A program made the position numbers and the translations under genes. Shown here one piece after another: positions 8,797 to 16,858 of a DNA stretch of 64,000 bases. The DNA is taken from contig NZ_LT897781.1 in the NCBI RefSeq assembly GCF_900188315.1, positions 124,001-188,000 on the forward strand, in the 5' to 3' direction. Source of the DNA: Marinobacter sp. es.042. Lineage in GTDB: Bacteria; Pseudomonadota; Gammaproteobacteria; Pseudomonadales; Oleiphilaceae. A model generated the notes under the pieces. It was not told where the DNA came from. It made no database searches and saw only the letters and a list, made by a program, of their open reading frames with translations. How positions within the stretch are numbered: the first letter of the stretch is position 1; every line of letters begins with the position of its first letter.

Positions 8797-9446
8797 TCAA
8801 TAATCAACACAATCAGCTCTTTGGGACCGTGAACACCGTAAGCGAGGGTTTGCTCGATGTCGGCGGTTTTGGAAGGGCCTGAGATTAGCAGGGCATTGGT
8901 CGGCATGCCAGCGGCCCAGTTCTGGGCCTTCATGGCTTCATGGAAGGTGGTATAGAGCTCCGAGGCCTTGAGCACGGCAATGTGCACCGGGGGTACCAGG
9001 CTCATCAACCTGGGTTCATCCTCGTTCGGCCACAGGATCAGCGAGCCGGTCTCGGCAATACCGCCGCGGGTGGACGTAATGCTGGCGTCCACCTCGTTGA
9101 ACAGGTGCGCCTGCCAGCTTTCGATCGGTTCGTCGTAGATTAACAGTTCCGGCAGATCGTCACGGCCGGCATCGCGAAGGGCCTGGCCGATTTCGTGCTG
9201 CTTCGGAATCAGCAGATTCCTGGCACCGCGAGTGTTCAGCAGCTCGGCCAGGCGATCCATCCACATGTCTTCGGTGCAGTGGTGCACCTCGCCGTGAACC
9301 GATTCGATCATCTTTTCAAACCGCTCGATCCGCTCCTTTGTCGACCAGTCATCCCGTACCAGAACAGAAAAGTCGCATTCCGGCACCGTCAGTTCGCCGC
9401 CGGTGCGATTGCGAAGACGCTGAAGAATCGTTTCCCGGGAACTCAT
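8793..9446 (-). CDS. lutC: Lactate utilization protein LutC
   Basis: 217 residues with an LUD domain spanning most of the protein (TSTRGGIAETGSL, ISGPSKTADIE, GVHGPKEL motifs). It is one of three subunits of the iron-sulfur L-lactate oxidation complex that feeds pyruvate to central metabolism. Start and stop overlap the flanking genes by 4 bases each, so lutB, lutC and the EamA gene are translationally coupled. Confidence 0.92.
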   Translation of the reverse strand: MSSRETILQRLRNRTGGELTVPECDFSVLVRDDWSTKERIERFEKMIESVHGEVHHCTEDMWMDRLAELLNTRGARNLLIPKQHEIGQALRDAGRDDLPELLIYDEPIESWQAHLFNEVDASITSTRGGIAETGSLILWPNEDEPRLMSLVPPVHIAVLKASELYTTFHEAMKAQNWAAGMPTNALLISGPSKTADIEQTLAYGVHGPKELIVLIIE

Positions 9447-10882
9447 TGGCCACGCTCCTTCATCCGCTGGTGCAGGGTTTTGGCCGCCAGTTTGGGCGCC
9501 GTGCGGTAATCGGTCCAGGCGCCGGCTTTCGAGGGCTGCAACGCCCTGAATTTGCTGGCGGTACCGGTGCCAAATCGGTAAATGCCGGGGCTGGCATGCA
9601 TCCAGGCCCAGCCTTTCCAGATCATCGCTTCCATGGAGCTGCGCTTGGCCCCGTGGCCGCGTACCTTGGCCGGATGAAGTTTGTCACCATCCACCGATTC
9701 CTGGCGCAGCCGCACCAACAGATCGGGTATGGGAATCTTCACCGGGCAGACCTCACCGCAGGCGCCACACAGGCTGGAGGCGCTGGGCAGATGCCGGCCT
9801 TCGTCCAGGCCAATCAGGTGCGGCATCAGGATCTTGCCGATGGGCCCCGGATAGGTGGTGCCATAGGCATGGCCGCCTACCCGTGTGTACACCGGGCAGT
9901 GGTTCATGCAGGCGCCACAACGGATGCAGCGCAGGGTGTCCAGCAGCTCGTCGTCCTGGTAGATCGACGAACGGCCGTTATCCACCAGCACCAGATGCAC
10001 TTTTTCTGGCCCGTCCAGCTCCTCGGCCTTGCGGGGGCCGGAAATCATGTTGAAGTAGGTGGTGATGTGCTGGCCGGTGGCAGACCGGGTCAGCAGGGCG
10101 AGCAGGGCAGAGACGTCCTCCATGCTCGGCACCACTTTCTCGATACCGGTAACGGCAATATGGCACTTGGGCACCGTGGTGGTCATCCGGCCGTTGCCTT
10201 CGTTCTCCACCAGGCAAAGTGTGCCGGTTTCGGCCACCGCAAAGTTAACCCCGGAAACGCCCACATCAGCATTCATAAACTTTTCCCGCAGCTGCTGGCG
10301 GGCGCTGGCGGTGAGGTATTCCACATCGTTGGAGAGATCCGTGCCGGTTTTGTCGTGCAACAACTGGGAGATCTCACAGGTGTTCTTATGAATCGCCGGC
10401 ATGATGATGTGCGATGGCGTTTCATCCGCCAACTGCACGATGTACTCGCCCAGGTCTGATTCCAGGGCTTCGATCCCCTGTTCCTCAAGGTAATGGTTCA
10501 GTTCCATTTCCTCGGAGACCATGGATTTCCCCTTGATCACCGTCTTGGCATCCCGGGCCTTGCAGATATCCCGCACAATCCGGCAGGCCTCATCACCATC
10601 CACCGCCCAGTGCACCTTGATGCCGTTTTCGATCAGCTTTTTTTCTAGCTGCTCCAGCAAATCTGGCAGATTGGCCAGGGCGCGGAGGCGGACGTTGGCA
10701 CCGAGATCACGGAGGGTTTCCAGATCCCAGCCCTCGAACGCCGTCTTGCGCTTGGACATCAGCCCGTCCATGGCGCTGCGGAAATTCTTGCGGATCTTGG
10801 GGTCGTGAATGGCCGCCTGAGCCCGCGGGTGGAATTGTTTTACGTCGATGTGATGGCCAGTGTGCTCGGCTGTCTCACTCAT
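9443..10882 (-). CDS. lutB: Lactate utilization iron-sulfur protein LutB
   Basis: 479 residues from ATG 10882. An LUD domain occupies about residues 60-300. Two 4Fe-4S ferredoxin motifs follow (CIRCGACMNHCP and CGACGEVCPVKIP), then a LutB-type C-terminal tail. Acts as the electron-transfer subunit of the LutABC lactate oxidase. It overlaps lutA upstream and lutC downstream by 4 bases each. Confidence 0.94.
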   Translation of the reverse strand: MSETAEHTGHHIDVKQFHPRAQAAIHDPKIRKNFRSAMDGLMSKRKTAFEGWDLETLRDLGANVRLRALANLPDLLEQLEKKLIENGIKVHWAVDGDEACRIVRDICKARDAKTVIKGKSMVSEEMELNHYLEEQGIEALESDLGEYIVQLADETPSHIIMPAIHKNTCEISQLLHDKTGTDLSNDVEYLTASARQQLREKFMNADVGVSGVNFAVAETGTLCLVENEGNGRMTTTVPKCHIAVTGIEKVVPSMEDVSALLALLTRSATGQHITTYFNMISGPRKAEELDGPEKVHLVLVDNGRSSIYQDDELLDTLRCIRCGACMNHCPVYTRVGGHAYGTTYPGPIGKILMPHLIGLDEGRHLPSASSLCGACGEVCPVKIPIPDLLVRLRQESVDGDKLHPAKVRGHGAKRSSMEAMIWKGWAWMHASPGIYRFGTGTASKFRALQPSKAGAWTDYRTAPKLAAKTLHQRMKERGQ

Positions 10883-11658
10883 GACTGCTGCCCCCCTTTG
10901 CCCTGGGTGCGCGACCACAGGAAACTGAGAATGTGCTGGCCTTCAACAGGCTTCTGGTTCTTCTCGGCGTAGCCGGCGATGTTCATCAGGCAGCCGCAAT
11001 CGGTAGTGACAAACTGCCGGGTGCCGGTATCCACCAGTGCGTCCACCTTCTCGCTTACCATGGCGCTGGAAATCTCCGGGTGGCGAACCGCAAAGGTGCC
11101 GCCGAAACCGCAGCATTCCTCCGGCCGGATCTGCTCTACCAGGTTCACGTTTTTGAGTTGTCCCAGCAGTTTTGGTCCAACTTCGGCCACGCCCATTTCC
11201 CGGCGGGCGGAGCAGGAGGTGTGCATGGCCACGGTGGTAGGCTCACCCAGGTCTTCAAGTTTGATGTGGCACACATTGAGCAGAAAATCCGTCAGCTCCC
11301 AGACCCGGCCCGCAACCTCAGCGGCTTTCACCTCATCCGTGGTGTCCTTGAACAGGTCGGGGTAGTGCTTGCGCATCATCCCGCCACAGGAGCCGGATGG
11401 CACCACAATGGGCCAGTCGCCGGGGAACAGGTCGAGCTGGGCCCTGGCTACTGATCGGGCCTGGTCGTGGTAACCGGAGGTGTAGGCTGGCTGGCCACAG
11501 CAGGTCTGGTTCTGGGGAAACAGCACCTCAATGCCTTCACGTTCCAGGAGTTCCACGCCGGCAATGCCCGCATCGGGGTAGAAAATGTCCACCAGACAGG
11601 TGCCGTAGAAATAGACTTTCGCGGGTTTTGCAGGATAAACCTTGATCGGATCAACCAT
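10879..11658 (-). CDS. lutA: Lactate utilization protein LutA
   Basis: 259 residues from ATG 11658; an in-frame TTG at 11697 would add 13 residues before the conserved VYFYGTCLVD start and is less likely. It has two CCG cysteine-rich repeats, seen as CGQPAYTSG/GSCGG and EECCGFGG/TDCGC, as in GlpC, HdrB and GlcF. These bind an unusual iron-sulfur cluster. First gene of the lutABC-eamA operon. No LutR-type regulator is adjacent; the nearby GntR gene at 12548 lies closer to the urea genes. Confidence 0.93.
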   Translation of the reverse strand: MVDPIKVYPAKPAKVYFYGTCLVDIFYPDAGIAGVELLEREGIEVLFPQNQTCCGQPAYTSGYHDQARSVARAQLDLFPGDWPIVVPSGSCGGMMRKHYPDLFKDTTDEVKAAEVAGRVWELTDFLLNVCHIKLEDLGEPTTVAMHTSCSARREMGVAEVGPKLLGQLKNVNLVEQIRPEECCGFGGTFAVRHPEISSAMVSEKVDALVDTGTRQFVTTDCGCLMNIAGYAEKNQKPVEGQHILSFLWSRTQGKGGQQS

Positions 11659-11809
11659 GTGCGGGTGCTCAACGGTTTTTGAATTGTTATCCAGCAATAA
11701 TAGGGTGGCGAGCGCGGTGTTGCCAGACGACTTTATGGGCAGCCGGAAAGAGGAAGGAGGGGGATTCAGAAAGAAGAGGGGCAGCGGCAGCGCGCCACTG
11801 CCCGGGGTA

Positions 11810-12079
11810 TTACTTCACGGTGAGGCGCGAGGCATTTTTCTCGATGGTACGTTCGCCAATGCCCTTCACATTCGTCAGGTCTGCGGTAACCGCAAAAGGA
11901 CCATTCGCTTCGCGATAGGCAACGATGGCTTCGGCCTTGCTCTGGCCAATGCCGTTCAGGCTGGCGAGGGTAGCCACATCGGCGGTGTTGATGTTGATAG
12001 CGGCGTCCTGGGCGTAGGCAAAACCGGTAACCAGGCTGAACAGCAGAACAAGTGTGGCGAAAAGCGGTGTGCGCTTCAT
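11810..12079 (-). CDS. ComEA-like helix-hairpin-helix protein
   Basis: 89 residues from ATG 12079 with GGAGCT upstream. A signal peptide ends near Ala23 (FAYA-Q). The rest is a ComEA-type HhH pair (ININTADVATLASLNGIGQ, LTNVKGIGERTIEKN). Such small secreted proteins bind DNA without sequence preference, and in other bacteria ComEA draws DNA into the periplasm. No other competence gene is in the window. A GC-rich hairpin follows the stop at 11778-11803 but lacks a T-run. Confidence 0.88.
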   Translation of the reverse strand: MKRTPLFATLVLLFSLVTGFAYAQDAAININTADVATLASLNGIGQSKAEAIVAYREANGPFAVTADLTNVKGIGERTIEKNASRLTVK

Positions 12080-12547
12080 GTAATTGAGCTCCTGAGACAA
12101 ATTTGCGTTATTGGTGTTGTGCCAGGGGCGCAAAGCAGCTGAAGCGAAATGTAAGAAGAGAGCAGAAATGTCTTGGGGATGGGGAGTGCACGGACGGGAC
12201 CACATTCCTTGTGATCCCCGATTCCGTGGCTGACCCCTGCCTGTTCCCTCAGGCGTGCGACTCATCCTGAGCGCGTCTTCCCTGTGATCATCCCTGTAAG
12301 CCCTGATCCTTCGGGCAACTCCCGAGCCGCGGAGGGCTCTTCCCTGGAGTTCTCATCCTTGAGCCAACGTTCCTTGCTGGCTTGTCATCCCTGACACTGA
12401 CCATTCTACTGTGGTTCGAATTCCTACCTATCGGAGAATCGCTCCATGGTTTGTACGATATGTCTTACAGGTATGTAAGCATGCGGGTAACATGGGGTCA
12501 GATGAAATTTTCATCTGACCCCGCTTTCACTGGGCCTGAGAGGCAAT
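12080..12547. other. 468-bp gap with pyrimidine-rich quasi-repeats
   Basis: No gene is seen. From about 12230 to 12400 the plus strand repeats variants of ATCCCTG, ATCCTTGAG and TTCCCTG every 10-25 bases. The 29-bp palindrome copy 2 lies at 12494-12522. The 5' region of the ComEA-like gene is at the left end. The quasi-repeats have no recognised function. Confidence 0.5.
12494..12522. repeat. 29-bp palindrome, copy 2
   Basis: Perfect 14-bp inverted repeat around a central T. It is the exact reverse complement of the element at 400-428. It sits 26 bases past the stop of the GntR gene that reads toward it, so both copies lie at gene 3' ends. Confidence 0.85.
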
Positions 12548-13240
12548 TTATTGCTCATTGCGGTGTGCAGCAGCCGCCTCACGGATTCGCTCCATGGTGA
12601 TTTCCCGCACGGCCTTCTGACTGGCACGGATATGACGGGTGAGACGTTCCGCCGCCTCGCTTGCCTGCCCGTTGCGCAGTGCCTCCAGAATTGCGGCATG
12701 CTCCACGTAAGTGGCATCAATACGCTCGTCCCGGCTGAAGTCCAGGCGCCGCACAATTCTCAGCCTGTCGGTGATCTCACGATGAATTCGTGTCATCTCC
12801 CGGTTTCCGGCAGCGGCCACCAGATCGCAGTGAAAGCTCTCGTCCAACATCCTGACGGTGCTGCCCACCGCGCGCTCGGATGGATGGTCCGGGTTCCAGA
12901 GGGCTACCAGGGTTCGCAGTGCTTCAGGCTCTTCAGGCAGGTTGCAGATCTTGTGCACTGCCGCCCGTTCGAGGGTGATGCGCAGGTCATAGAGTTCCTC
13001 CACCTGCTGGAAATCGAATGGCTTTACCTGCCAGCCACTGCGGAACAGCACCTCCACATGGCCCTCCCGCTGCAAACGGTAGAGCGCCTCCCGAACCGGG
13101 GTCCGGCTGGCGTTCAGACGGCTTCCTACATCCCCCTCGCTGAATCTGTCACCGGGGATCAGACGGAACTCGAAGATGTCCGCTTTCAGGGCCTCATACA
13201 CCCTGTCTGCCACGGACTCTTTTCGTCTAGGGTTTGCCAT
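12548..13240 (-). CDS. GntR/FCD regulator beside the urea genes
   Basis: 230 residues. The GntR winged helix is at about 10-75 (RVYEALKADIF, LNASRTPVREALYRLQ), with an FCD ligand domain after it (YDLRITLERAAV, HCDLVAAAGN). It lies 38 bases downstream of allophanate hydrolase on the same strand, so it probably shares that transcript. It may control atzF and perhaps the divergent urtA operon: the gap between them has two TGTATAC motifs of the kind bound by FCD regulators. Ligand unknown; allophanate, urea or a precursor would make sense. Confidence 0.85.
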   Translation of the reverse strand: MANPRRKESVADRVYEALKADIFEFRLIPGDRFSEGDVGSRLNASRTPVREALYRLQREGHVEVLFRSGWQVKPFDFQQVEELYDLRITLERAAVHKICNLPEEPEALRTLVALWNPDHPSERAVGSTVRMLDESFHCDLVAAAGNREMTRIHREITDRLRIVRRLDFSRDERIDATYVEHAAILEALRNGQASEAAERLTRHIRASQKAVREITMERIREAAAAHRNEQ

Positions 13241-13278
13241 TGGCTCCGTTTTCCCTCTTAGGGCGCCAGATTGCCCCG

Positions 13279-15108
13279 TTATTTTTTGGCTCTTGAGGCG
13301 ATATAGGCGCGCCAGCCACCGAACTCAGTCACGTCCTCTGCGCCTTCGAAACCGTAGCCCTCGCAGATAAAACCGTTTACCCATCGGCCATCGGCCAGTT
13401 CTACGTTACCAATGCCCAGCGGAGCGGGTATCAGGTCTATAAAGGAGCCAAAAGCCGAGGCGGGCATTTCCCAGACTTCCACAATGATTTCCCTGCCTTC
13501 GCCAGGGGCCGCCCGTTTCAGCCCGGGCTTCGGCGGTGTGGTGTTTGGCAGGGCGAACAGCCGGTAGTTGGCAGACGTTGTGGTTTGCTCAAGCAGTACC
13601 GAATAGCGCTCGCTGAGCTGCGTGTTCAATGGCATGCCACTGAGATGGGCGCCGACAACAGCCACCTTGATGGTGGGCGTGGAAATGGCGGCCCCGGGTG
13701 TCTCCTCGGGGCGGTCTTTGCCGGTAGCGCCCAGGGGTGTCGGGTGGGAATTCAGCCACTGGCAGGCCAGGCGTTGCAGCTCAGCGTCTTTCCAGGCGCC
13801 ACTGATCAGGGTAACGCCGAAAGGAAGGCCGTCGTCCCGGAAGCCGGCAGGAATAGCCAGCGCGCTCATTTCGGCCAGATTCACGAAATTGGTGTAGGTG
13901 CCAAGTTGGCTGTTGAGGACGACCGGATCGGCGTTTACCGCCTCGATCGTGGGCGCCGTGGGTGCGGTGGGCACTAAAAGGGCATCCACCTCAGCCAGCA
14001 GCTGGTCGATCTGGCGCTGCAGCTCTTCCTTGCGATACTGGGCCTTGAAGGTATCGGTAGCACTGAAGTTTCCGGCTTTGCTGATGATGCCTTTAACCAC
14101 CGGATTCATATCATCGCCGTGGGTGGCCATGAACGATTCCACCGCCGCATGACGTTCAGCCACCCAGGGGCCTTCGTAAAGCAGCGCGGCCAGTTCCAGC
14201 ATAGGGCTGAAATCAAGCGGGACCAGTTCCACATCCTGCTGACGCCATTGGCTGATGGCGGTGTTCCAGGCCGCTTCCGCCTGCTGATCGCCGTACCATT
14301 GCGGGTGTTCAGGAATCGCCAGCCGCTTGATGGGGCCGGGCCGGCGCAGGGCGGCGCCATCCAGAGGCAGCGCGTAGGGGGGCTTGCGAGAAAACGCATC
14401 GTCGGCGTCGAAACCCGCCATGGTATCCGAGACCAGCCCGGCGTCATTCACGGTGAGCGCAAAAATGGACACGCAATCCAGTGAACGACAAGCCGGCACC
14501 ACGCCGCGAATGCTGAACAGGCCCTTGGTTGGTTTCAGCCCCACCAGATTGTTCAGCCCGGCAGGCACACGGCCGGAGCCGGCGGTGTCGGTACCCAGGG
14601 CAAAAGGCACCAGGCCTCTTGCCACCACGGAAGCCGAACCGGAGCTGGACCCGCCGCTCACGACGTCCGGTTTGAAGCTGTTGGGCACGGCACCGTAGGG
14701 AGAGCGAGTGCCCACCAACCCGGTCGCGAACTGGTCCAAGTTGGTTTTGCCAATGACGATTGCGCCGGCGGCCTTGAGTCTGGCTACGGTGGTGGCGTCT
14801 TCTTTCGGGGTGTAGGCAAAGGCCGGGCAGGCCGCGGTTGTCTCGAATCCTGCCGCATCAATATTGTCCTTCGCGGCAAACGGAATGCCGTAGAGGGGCA
14901 GGTTGTCGATCTCGCCACCGGCGCTCTGGAGATGCAGTTCCAGCTCGGCAAGCGCCTTATCCAAACCCTTTTGATCCAGAAGCGAGATCCAGGCGACGTC
15001 TGTTGCGTCCAGGCCGGTCAGCAGCTCACCCAGCAATGACTCGGGCGTAGCGCCCTCTTTGTAGGCGTTCTGCCAGTCCTTGATGGTCCATCCAAGCGTT
15101 GAAGGCAT
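13279..15108 (-). CDS. atzF: Allophanate hydrolase
   Basis: 609 residues. Hydrolyses allophanate to ammonia and CO2. The N-terminal amidase-signature domain keeps the Lys80 - cis-Ser154 - Ser178 triad (FAAKDNID, SGGSSSGSA, GTDTAGSGR). The C-terminal 130 residues form the separate allophanate hydrolase domain. Its usual partner, urea or guanidine carboxylase, is absent from the window, where urea is handled by urease instead. A sigma-54 promoter match lies upstream (15153-15167), pointing to nitrogen control. Confidence 0.93.
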   Translation of the reverse strand: MPSTLGWTIKDWQNAYKEGATPESLLGELLTGLDATDVAWISLLDQKGLDKALAELELHLQSAGGEIDNLPLYGIPFAAKDNIDAAGFETTAACPAFAYTPKEDATTVARLKAAGAIVIGKTNLDQFATGLVGTRSPYGAVPNSFKPDVVSGGSSSGSASVVARGLVPFALGTDTAGSGRVPAGLNNLVGLKPTKGLFSIRGVVPACRSLDCVSIFALTVNDAGLVSDTMAGFDADDAFSRKPPYALPLDGAALRRPGPIKRLAIPEHPQWYGDQQAEAAWNTAISQWRQQDVELVPLDFSPMLELAALLYEGPWVAERHAAVESFMATHGDDMNPVVKGIISKAGNFSATDTFKAQYRKEELQRQIDQLLAEVDALLVPTAPTAPTIEAVNADPVVLNSQLGTYTNFVNLAEMSALAIPAGFRDDGLPFGVTLISGAWKDAELQRLACQWLNSHPTPLGATGKDRPEETPGAAISTPTIKVAVVGAHLSGMPLNTQLSERYSVLLEQTTTSANYRLFALPNTTPPKPGLKRAAPGEGREIIVEVWEMPASAFGSFIDLIPAPLGIGNVELADGRWVNGFICEGYGFEGAEDVTEFGGWRAYIASRAKK

Positions 15109-15135
15109 TGCATATCCTCATGTGCATTATGAACT

Positions 15136-15143
15136 TGTATACA
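15136..15143. promoter_or_regulatory. Candidate GntR operator near the atzF start site
   Basis: The 8-bp palindrome TGTATACA sits about 28 bases before the atzF ATG, at the start site expected from the sigma-54 promoter. It fits the yGTmkACr core of FCD-type GntR sites. A near copy is at 15333-15340 on the urtA side. Confidence 0.35.
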
Positions 15144-15152
15144 TGTGCTTTC

Positions 15153-15167
15153 GCAATGCTTGTGCCA
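15153..15167 (-). promoter_or_regulatory. Sigma-54 promoter for atzF
   Basis: On the minus strand the sequence reads TGGCAC-AAGCA-TTGC, a full match to the TGGCACN5TTGC consensus with correct -24 GG and -12 GC spacing. Transcription would start near 15141, about 33 bases before the atzF ATG. This implies activation by an enhancer-binding protein such as NtrC. Confidence 0.75.
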
Positions 15168-15262
15168 TTCGCGGGATTTTCTTGATAGTGCCTTGAAAAC
15201 AGATATTTATGAGCTGCTTTGAAGCACATCCGGGGTCTGGAGTGCCCGGGCAGGGTGCGCCC

Positions 15263-15277
15263 GCACCAATTGGGGGC
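15263..15277. promoter_or_regulatory. Candidate NtrC-type site between atzF and urtA
   Basis: GCACCAATTGGGGGC matches the left arm of the NtrC consensus (GCACCA...TGGTGC) fully and four of six bases of the right arm. It lies about 100 bp upstream of both divergent sigma-54 promoters, the usual enhancer distance. A larger inverted repeat (GAGTGCCCGG 15240-15249 with CCGGGCACTC 15303-15312) frames it. Confidence 0.4.
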
Positions 15278-15332
15278 CGTGAAGGTGTCCGTTTCAGGGT
15301 CGCCGGGCACTCTCGGGGCTGAAGATGGCCCT

Positions 15333-15340
15333 TGTATACT
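15333..15340. promoter_or_regulatory. Candidate GntR operator on the urtA side
   Basis: TGTATACT, within CTTGTATACTAG, repeats the CTTGTATACATG motif at 15134-15145. It lies about 40 bases upstream of the urtA sigma-54 candidate. The shared octamer on both sides of the divergent gap suggests one regulator for both operons. Confidence 0.3.
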
Positions 15341-15377
15341 AGATAAAGCATTGTTTTTACGTGAGATGTGAGGTTTC

Positions 15378-15392
15378 TGGAACAGCTAATGC
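15378..15392 (+). promoter_or_regulatory. Probable sigma-54 promoter for urtA
   Basis: TGGAAC-AGCTA-ATGC keeps the essential GG and GC with exact 10-base spacing but differs from consensus at two positions. Transcription would start near 15404, about 50 bases before urtA. Weaker than the atzF match. Confidence 0.5.
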
Positions 15393-15455
15393 AGAGGAGG
15401 GAAGCGTTTTAAGACGAATGGCACAACCTGACTAAAAACGAAAAGGATGACGATA

Positions 15456-16763
15456 ATGAGCTTCAAAAAACACGTGAAACTTGGCCTTTCTGCACTCGCT
15501 CTCTCCATCTCTTTTAACTCCGTGGCGGCGGAAGATCCGATCAAAGTGGGCATTCTGCACTCTTTGTCCGGCACCATGGCAATCAGTGAAACCGTTCTGA
15601 AAGACACCGTTGAAATGCTGATCGAACAGCAAAACGCCAAAGGCGGTGTGCTCGGTCGTCAGATGGAAGCGGTTGTTGTAGACCCCGCCTCCAACTGGCC
15701 GCTGTTCGCCGAGAAAGCCCGCGAGCTTCTGGCCCAGGAAAAAGTTGACGTAATCTTCGGTAACTGGACCTCGGTTTCCCGTAAGTCCGTACTGCCGGTA
15801 GTGGAAGAGCTGAACGGCCTTCTGTTCTACCCGGTTCAGTACGAGGGTGAAGAATCCTCCGAAAACGTTTTCTACACCGGCGCTGCGCCCAACCAGCAGG
15901 CGATTCCTGCGGTTAACTACCTGATGAACGAAATCGGTGTCGAGCGCTGGGTACTAGCAGGTACCGACTACGTGTACCCGCGCACTACCAACAAGATCCT
16001 TGAGACTTACCTGATGGACATGGGTGTGGCCAAGGAAGACATCATGATCAACTACACGCCGTTTGGTCACTCCGACTGGCAGAACATTGTTTCTGACATC
16101 AAGCGCTTCGGCTCTGCCGGCAAGAAGACCGCGGTCGTTTCCACCATCAACGGTGACGCCAACGTGCCCTTCTACCGTGAACTGGGTAACCAGGGCATCG
16201 CTGCATCCGACATCCCGGTCGTTGCTTTCTCCGTGGGCGAGCAGGAACTCTCCGGCATCGACACCGGCCCGCTGGTTGGCCACCTGGCAGCCTGGAACTA
16301 CTTCATGAGCGTGGACAACGACGCCAACTACGACTTCATCGACCAGTGGATCGAGCACACCGGCAATGATGAAGCGGTTACCAACGACCCGATGGAAGCG
16401 CACTACATCGGCTTCAACATGTACGTGGAAGCGGTCAAGAAGGCCGGCACCACAGATGTTGACGCGGTAAAAGACGCCATCATCGGTGTGACTGTACCCA
16501 ACCTCACCGGTGGCTACGCCGCCATGATGCCCAACCACCACATCACCAAGCCGGTGCTGATCGGCGAGATCCAGGACAACGGCCAGTTCTCTGTGGTTTG
16601 GGAAACCTCTGGTCTGGTCGCGGGCGATGCCTGGTCTGACTACCTGCCTGGTTCGCGGGACATGATTGCAGATTGGCGCAAGCCGTTGTTCTGCGGAACG
16701 TTCAACACCGCAACCGGCACCTGTGGCGCGTCTGCGGGCGAAATGGCCGCTGAAGCCGAGTAA
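15456..16763 (+). CDS. urtA: Urea ABC transporter, substrate-binding protein
   Basis: 435 residues from ATG 15456, favoured over the in-frame ATG 15447 because AAGGA then sits at a normal distance. A signal peptide ends near SVAA-E (about residue 25). The mature part is a Leu/Ile/Val-binding-type periplasmic fold of the UrtA/FmdD family (VGILHSLSGTMA, SNWPLFAEKARELL, YEGEESSENVFYTGA). Captures urea in the periplasm. First gene of the urt-ure operon. Confidence 0.95.
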   Translation: MSFKKHVKLGLSALALSISFNSVAAEDPIKVGILHSLSGTMAISETVLKDTVEMLIEQQNAKGGVLGRQMEAVVVDPASNWPLFAEKARELLAQEKVDVIFGNWTSVSRKSVLPVVEELNGLLFYPVQYEGEESSENVFYTGAAPNQQAIPAVNYLMNEIGVERWVLAGTDYVYPRTTNKILETYLMDMGVAKEDIMINYTPFGHSDWQNIVSDIKRFGSAGKKTAVVSTINGDANVPFYRELGNQGIAASDIPVVAFSVGEQELSGIDTGPLVGHLAAWNYFMSVDNDANYDFIDQWIEHTGNDEAVTNDPMEAHYIGFNMYVEAVKKAGTTDVDAVKDAIIGVTVPNLTGGYAAMMPNHHITKPVLIGEIQDNGQFSVVWETSGLVAGDAWSDYLPGSRDMIADWRKPLFCGTFNTATGTCGASAGEMAAEAE

Positions 16764-16858
16764 GGCGATAGTGGCATAGCACCATGGACAACCGGGGGTG
16801 GCTGACGTTGCCCCCGGCTGTTGCCCCGCAACACGTTTTCAACAGACAGGACACTCTC

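Noticed and set aside
12405..12450. tRNA-like GGTTCGAAT stretch
   Set aside because: Only the T-loop-like string is present; no acceptor or anticodon stems fold around it.
15240..15312. Guanidine or other riboswitch before urtA
   Set aside because: The inverted repeats invite it, but the conserved ykkC motifs are absent and the element lies upstream of both predicted start sites.
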